A program made the translations under genes and the position numbers. Positions 28,510-45,000 of a stretch of DNA of 45,000 nt are shown piece after piece; position 1 is the first letter of the stretch, and every line of letters starts with the position of its first letter. Source of the DNA: Leptospira weilii (GTDB lineage Bacteria; Spirochaetota; Leptospiria; Leptospirales; Leptospiraceae); contig NZ_CP040840.1 of the NCBI RefSeq assembly GCF_006874765.1, forward strand, positions 3,425,001 through 3,470,000. The letters are read 5' to 3'. The notes beneath the pieces were generated by a model, which did no database searches, had not been told where the DNA came from, and saw nothing but the letters and a program-made list of their open reading frames with translations.

Positions 28510-29253
28510 ATGAAAGATTACCTGGTATTCCGCCTCTACGGTCCTCTTGTTTCCTGGGGAAACATCGCTGTGGGCGAATATCGTCCCAGCGATTCTTTTC
28601 CGACCAAATCCGCCTTGATCGGTTTGCTCTCCGCTTCTTTCGGATTCGATCGCTCGGAGGACGAAAAAATTTCGGAACTCGTTGAAGGCGTTTTTTTTGC
28701 GACCAAAGTGTTTACTCCCGGAAGTCTATTACGGGATTATCATACGATCCAAAGTCCCGGCAACGTCAAACGAACTTTACTCACCAGAAAGGACGAACTT
28801 TTGGATTCTGAATACGTTGAGACCATTCTTTCGAGCAGAGATTATCGAGTGGACGCAGTTTACGACGTCGCTCTCTCGGAAAAAAAACGAACCTCCTATT
28901 CTTTGAAGAAAATTAGAAACGCCCTTTTGAATCCGATTTATACTCCCTATTTAGGCAGAAAATCCTGTTCGATCGCCCTTCCTATGTGCCCCGAGATTTT
29001 GAGTTCGGATTCGTTTCCGAACGCATTCGAGGAATATAATAAAATTCTTATTAAGAAATACGAATCTTCAAATTACAAGGACCCTTTGCCGGATTTGTTT
29101 TCGAAATCATCCTCGATTTTGTATCTTTGGGAAGATTCGACGGAGCTCTCGGAAAAAGATCATACCCATTCTCGGAGAGACGAAGTATTAAACCGAAACA
29201 GATGGCAGTTTCAAGATAGAAAGGAGTTTTTCAAGAGTGTGTCCAAAGCCTGA
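28510..29253 (+). CDS. cas5e: Cascade subunit Cas5e (CasD)
   Basis: Cas5e caps the 5' handle of the crRNA in Cascade. The N-terminus YLVFRLYGPLVSWGNIAVGEYRPS is the family signature (the W-G and the R-P-S motif), followed by PTKSALIGLLSASFGFDR. At 247 aa it is full length. It starts at ATG 28510 immediately after the cas7e stop, and cas6e begins eight bases after its end. It should recognise the TTGAACCG handle, which is shared by the array repeat and the pseudo-repeat at 21963-21991. Confidence 0.95.
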   Translation: MKDYLVFRLYGPLVSWGNIAVGEYRPSDSFPTKSALIGLLSASFGFDRSEDEKISELVEGVFFATKVFTPGSLLRDYHTIQSPGNVKRTLLTRKDELLDSEYVETILSSRDYRVDAVYDVALSEKKRTSYSLKKIRNALLNPIYTPYLGRKSCSIALPMCPEILSSDSFPNAFEEYNKILIKKYESSNYKDPLPDLFSKSSSILYLWEDSTELSEKDHTHSRRDEVLNRNRWQFQDRKEFFKSVSKA

Positions 29254-29261
29254 TTCCAAAC

Positions 29262-30212
<951 letters not shown>

Positions 30213-30214
30213 AT

Positions 30215-30256
30215 ATCGTGAGTTCGCCGTAAGAAATTCACGATTTATTTTTTTTG
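30215..30256 (+). terminator. Intrinsic terminator after the Cascade genes
   Basis: ATCGTGA at 30215-30221 pairs with TCACGAT at 30238-30244 and is followed by a T-rich run (TTATTTTTTTTG to about 30256). It begins directly after the cas6e stop, so cas1-cas2 probably need their own promoter. Confidence 0.7.
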
Positions 30257-30325
30257 TAGGAAGTTGAAATTTGAACTTTGTAAATCTATTCTTAAAATAT
30301 GGGAATCTGAACAAATCGCGATTTT

Positions 30326-30419
30326 TACTCATCTCCACATAATAGAGTGTCTAAAATTCTGCGTCTAAACGTGGAATTTGTGCTCAAATTAATGGTATTC
30401 TATTTTATAGGGATCAGTA
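30326..30419 (+). repeat. MITE-like interspersed element, copy 5
   Basis: A 94-bp copy beginning TACTCATCTCCACATAATAG and ending TTATAGGGATCAGTA, close to the copies at 3294 and 12132. It separates the effector operon from cas1-cas2. Confidence 0.75.
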
Positions 30420-30427
30420 GAAACAAA

Positions 30428-30457
30428 TTCTAAAAGTAGGGACTCCTACTTTTAGAA
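30428..30457. repeat. Perfect 13-bp hairpin of the GTAGGGACTCCTAC type
   Basis: TTCTAAAAGTAGG (30428-30440) pairs with CCTACTTTTAGAA (30445-30457) across the 4-nt loop GACT. Hairpins with this core are scattered in Leptospira intergenic DNA; a half-version occurs at about 21429-21440. It could also terminate transcription in either direction, although no T-run follows. Confidence 0.6.
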
Positions 30458-30704
30458 AATCCTTTCTCATTTTCTTACGCCTAACTCACGTTAATTTATT
30501 AAAAATACTTTATCCCACAAATTGAATTCCAAGATCAACTAACGAGAAAAAACCGGCAAGAATCGCCGACAAAGCCCACTCGAAACTCATAGCCATAGAA
30601 GAGACATAACGTTCTAAGATCGCTACATTTTATTACGAGCTTACCGAACAGCTTCAGCCGATCTTTCTTAATTTTCCGGAAGACAAACCATTACCGACAC
30701 AATA

Positions 30705-30732
30705 TTCATTTATTATATTCTTAATTTATAAT
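30705..30732 (+). promoter_or_regulatory. Candidate promoter for cas1-cas2
   Basis: A perfect TATAAT at 30727-30732 lies 75 bases before the cas1 ATG, with a poor -35 (TTCATT, 30705-30710, 16-bp spacing). In such AT-rich DNA the match may be chance. Confidence 0.3.
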
Positions 30733-30807
30733 AGACTAATTTATTTTTTAGAATTCCATCCGGCCGCGCTTATCCCTTCAATTGAGAAGTCCGACAATCA
30801 ATTCGTT

Positions 30808-32041
<1,234 letters not shown>

Positions 32042-32070
32042 TTCTTAAGATTCCTATACAAACTTTTTGC

Positions 32071-32160
32071 CTATTCCCCACATGCGTGGGGTTGAACCGC
32101 GGCGAGTTCTTTCGCAACATCCGGAGACAAACGATTCCCCACATGCGTGGGGTTGAAAGC
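32071..32160 (+). CRISPR. Minimal type I-E array: two repeats, one spacer
   Basis: Repeat 1 (32071-32099) reads CTATTCCCCACATGCGTGGG and continues GTTGAACCG. Its stem is CCCCAC/GTGGGG and its handle TTGAACCG. The spacer is 32 nt (32100-32131) and the period 61, exactly the I-E norm. Repeat 2 (32132-32160) keeps the core but differs at both ends (CG- and -AGC), as terminal repeats do, so transcription runs on the plus strand. Only 29 bases separate cas2 from repeat 1, so no separate leader is visible. The 30 or so bases after repeat 2 are GC-richer than the AT-rich DNA beyond and may be a relic spacer. From 32161 to 32396 I see only a 7-bp hairpin (CGTTAAA/TTTAACG, 32222-32243). Confidence 0.92.
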
Positions 32161-32396
32161 TGGACTTTCCAATCCGAGACCGGTGTTGTATTTTTATTTT
32201 CTATGGTGAATCTTTTTCACACGTTAAATTACGAACTTTAACGATTGTGCAAGTAACTTAACCTCGCAAAATCCACTAAAAGATAAGCTGGAAAAATCAT
32301 AACGAAGCGTATCGCAGAAGAATAAACTCATAAGACATACAAGGAATCTGAATCCAATTCTAAAAATCATTTCCTTTCAAGCTTTCTTGAATCGTT

Positions 32397-33548
<1,152 letters not shown>

Positions 33549-33996
33549 ATGACGACCTTTGAACGTTTCGTTTTTTCATTCGTGAAAACTCCGTTTCCCT
33601 ACCGCACGTAATTCAATCTTTGATTTCTTGAGACCATTTTTCGTCGAATTCAATTTTTGAATTCCAAAAAATTTATATATCTGATCTCGAATATACTTCG
33701 ATTCGAACTCCGTTTCGAATTTTTTTCCGAAGCTACAACATCGGTTTTGATTCAGAGATACTCTTTTTGCAAACATCTACGGGGCAGTTTTAGTCTTTTC
33801 ACGAACTTAAAAGCCCGCTTCAAAACCTTAGAATGTAAAAACTACTACAGAAATTGAACCGCGAAAAAAATCTGCTCGAAGCCCATAAAGGCGCAATCTG
33901 CGGGAACTGCTGCATTTCGTTGCGAACGATCGTATACAACTGAGCTATTTTAAGATTTTGGAATAGTCTTTGAATAAAGACGGCTTTTAAATTCCT
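33549..33996. other. Intergenic region with a degenerate repeat copy
   Basis: About 450 bases without a supported gene. From about 33834 to 33980 it carries another decayed copy of the interspersed family seen at 20616-20790 (TCTGCTCGAAGCCCATAAA, GGGAACTGCTGCATTTCG, AACGATCGTATACAACTG, TTTTAAGATTTTGG). Confidence 0.55.
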
Positions 33997-34317
<321 letters not shown>

Positions 34318-34936
34318 AACCCACACTCCTTTACTCTAAATAGATATCAACTCATTATCTACAAATCCCGATCGTTGTTTTTATACGATCTCGAAAGAAA
34401 TATGATAAACTCAGACTTTTATCCAATCGTTCCACTTTTCGATAAGCGAAAACGAGTTTTACGATTCAAGATCGAACCGTTTCTATGTCCTCATTAGACA
34501 AACACCGAGTAGTTGCACAAAAAACCGTTTTCGAATTTAGAAATACATTAAAGTTTTATAATGATTAATTGGAACCACAAAAAAACGATCCGAAACATAC
34601 TCGCAACTTCGGGAATCGTCCAAAAAGAAAATTGCAAGCACGAATTCGGTTTTATCGGGTGCGCCGTATTATGATTTTTCTTGGATGGAATACTATAGAT
34701 TGAAACTTTCCGAAAAGAAAAATATTCTTTCCTGGCTCCGGTTGTATTTGCCACTCTCTATTTCCTCTTACATGCGTAGTTGTAACGTTTAATCGTTGTC
34801 ATTTCACCCGCCTTTCTCTGACAACTTTTTTTAGGACGCTACACCGAGGAATTTTAGCTTTTTTATTTACATTTTAAAAAGGAAAAAAGTCTAATCTCCG
34901 AAATTAAGTAATTTAAAAAACTTTAGGAGAAAACCT
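34318..34936. other. Intergenic region between gdx and the GST gene
   Basis: Divergent promoters for gdx and the GST gene are expected here. A 68-codon minus-strand frame at 34548-34754 has no ribosome-binding site or recognisable product. Otherwise the stretch is AT-rich and shows nothing I can name. Confidence 0.5.
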
Positions 34937-35593
<657 letters not shown>

Positions 35594-35594
35594 A

Positions 35595-37727
<2,133 letters not shown>

Positions 37728-37907
37728 CAGCCGTGCACAGACGAACCAGTCTAGACGTTAGCCATCCATTTCGTCGACCTTTTTCTCTCTCTTAAAATTC
37801 TCAAAGCGGGGATTCCACTTAACACCTTTCCAAAATCTCTAAAGGAGTCGATCCGACTCGGATCGTCAAAATTCAGACCTATGGATCGAACGCATTGTAC
37901 GATTCGC

Positions 37908-38642
<735 letters not shown>

Positions 38643-38648
38643 GAGCAG

Positions 38649-40074
<1,426 letters not shown>

Positions 40075-40094
40075 AACATTCTCTAATTCTAATA

Positions 40095-43603
<3,509 letters not shown>

Positions 43604-43618
43604 CTTCAGGAGAACTCT

Positions 43619-44962
<1,344 letters not shown>

Positions 44963-45000
44963 TTCCGGGCCGGAAAGCGTTTTTTAACAAAAAACTGTTG

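Larger units (their letters stand above)
30213..30807. other. Gap between cas6e and cas1, holds repeats
   Basis: A 595-base gap within a cas locus that is normally compact. It contains the terminator, a MITE copy (30326-30419), a perfect 13-bp hairpin (30428-30457), a weak copy of the degenerate interspersed repeat (about 30557-30640) and AT-rich DNA ahead of cas1. No gene is visible. Confidence 0.65.

Noticed and set aside
34318..34440. Guanidine riboswitch ahead of the SMR gene
   Set aside because: I looked for the conserved ACG/paired-helix pattern and found none.

Overview
The window looks like chromosomal DNA of a Leptospira, most likely one of the pathogenic species. The basis is the AT-rich but mixed composition, frequent TTG and GTG starts, the style of the lipoprotein signal peptides, degenerate interspersed non-coding repeats, and the overall protein character. 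The species cannot be fixed from the sequence alone.

Layout. (1) 1-3116: the 3' end of a LolA-like gene, a large unknown cytosolic protein and trpS. (2) 3117-8620: a repeat-rich stretch with one orphan gene lying between oppositely oriented copies of a ~95-bp MITE-like element, then a lipoprotein and an ABC-F ATPase. (3) 8621-12230: trhO, a TauD-like dioxygenase plus BASS transporter pair, a 4 x 32-bp tandem repeat and another MITE. (4) 12549-18047: a SUF iron-sulfur cluster operon read leftwards (sufC-sufD-Rieske ferredoxin-sufS-sufU, then a DUF59/SufT-like gene), interrupted by a frameshifted Rpn-type nuclease gene; no sufB is present. (5) 18590-19972: a DUF389 membrane protein. (6) 19973-32160: a gene-poor repeat region, then a complete type I-E CRISPR-Cas locus: cas3, cas8e, cse2, cas7e, cas5e, cas6e, a gap holding a terminator and a MITE, then cas1, cas2 and a tiny array of two repeats and one spacer. 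(7) 32397-45000: a HGSNAT-like acyltransferase, an SMR/Gdx exporter, a GST, a sensor kinase, a four-gene operon (acyl-CoA dehydrogenase, APH-type kinase, DUF6285, histidine phosphatase), and a Crp-like protein, acyltransferase and beta-propeller lipoprotein cluster.

Most interesting signal. On the minus strand at 21900-21991, upstream of cas3, two degenerate CRISPR repeats flank a 34-nt pseudo-spacer. The upstream pseudo-repeat keeps the exact 8-nt crRNA handle (TTGAACCG), with its stem rebuilt by paired changes. The downstream one keeps the exact 6-bp stem but has lost its handle. These are the parts a mature crRNA needs. The first 19 nt of the pseudo-spacer match a site at 22061-22079, just upstream of a small ORF and cas3, with mismatches only at positions 12 and 18, two of the every-sixth positions that Cascade does not pair. 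This is the architecture of a CreA/CreR-type natural guide that turns the Cascade complex into a repressor of a toxin or of the cas operon itself. A hairpin plus T-run (21771-21828) could end its transcript. The call rests on sequence pattern only.
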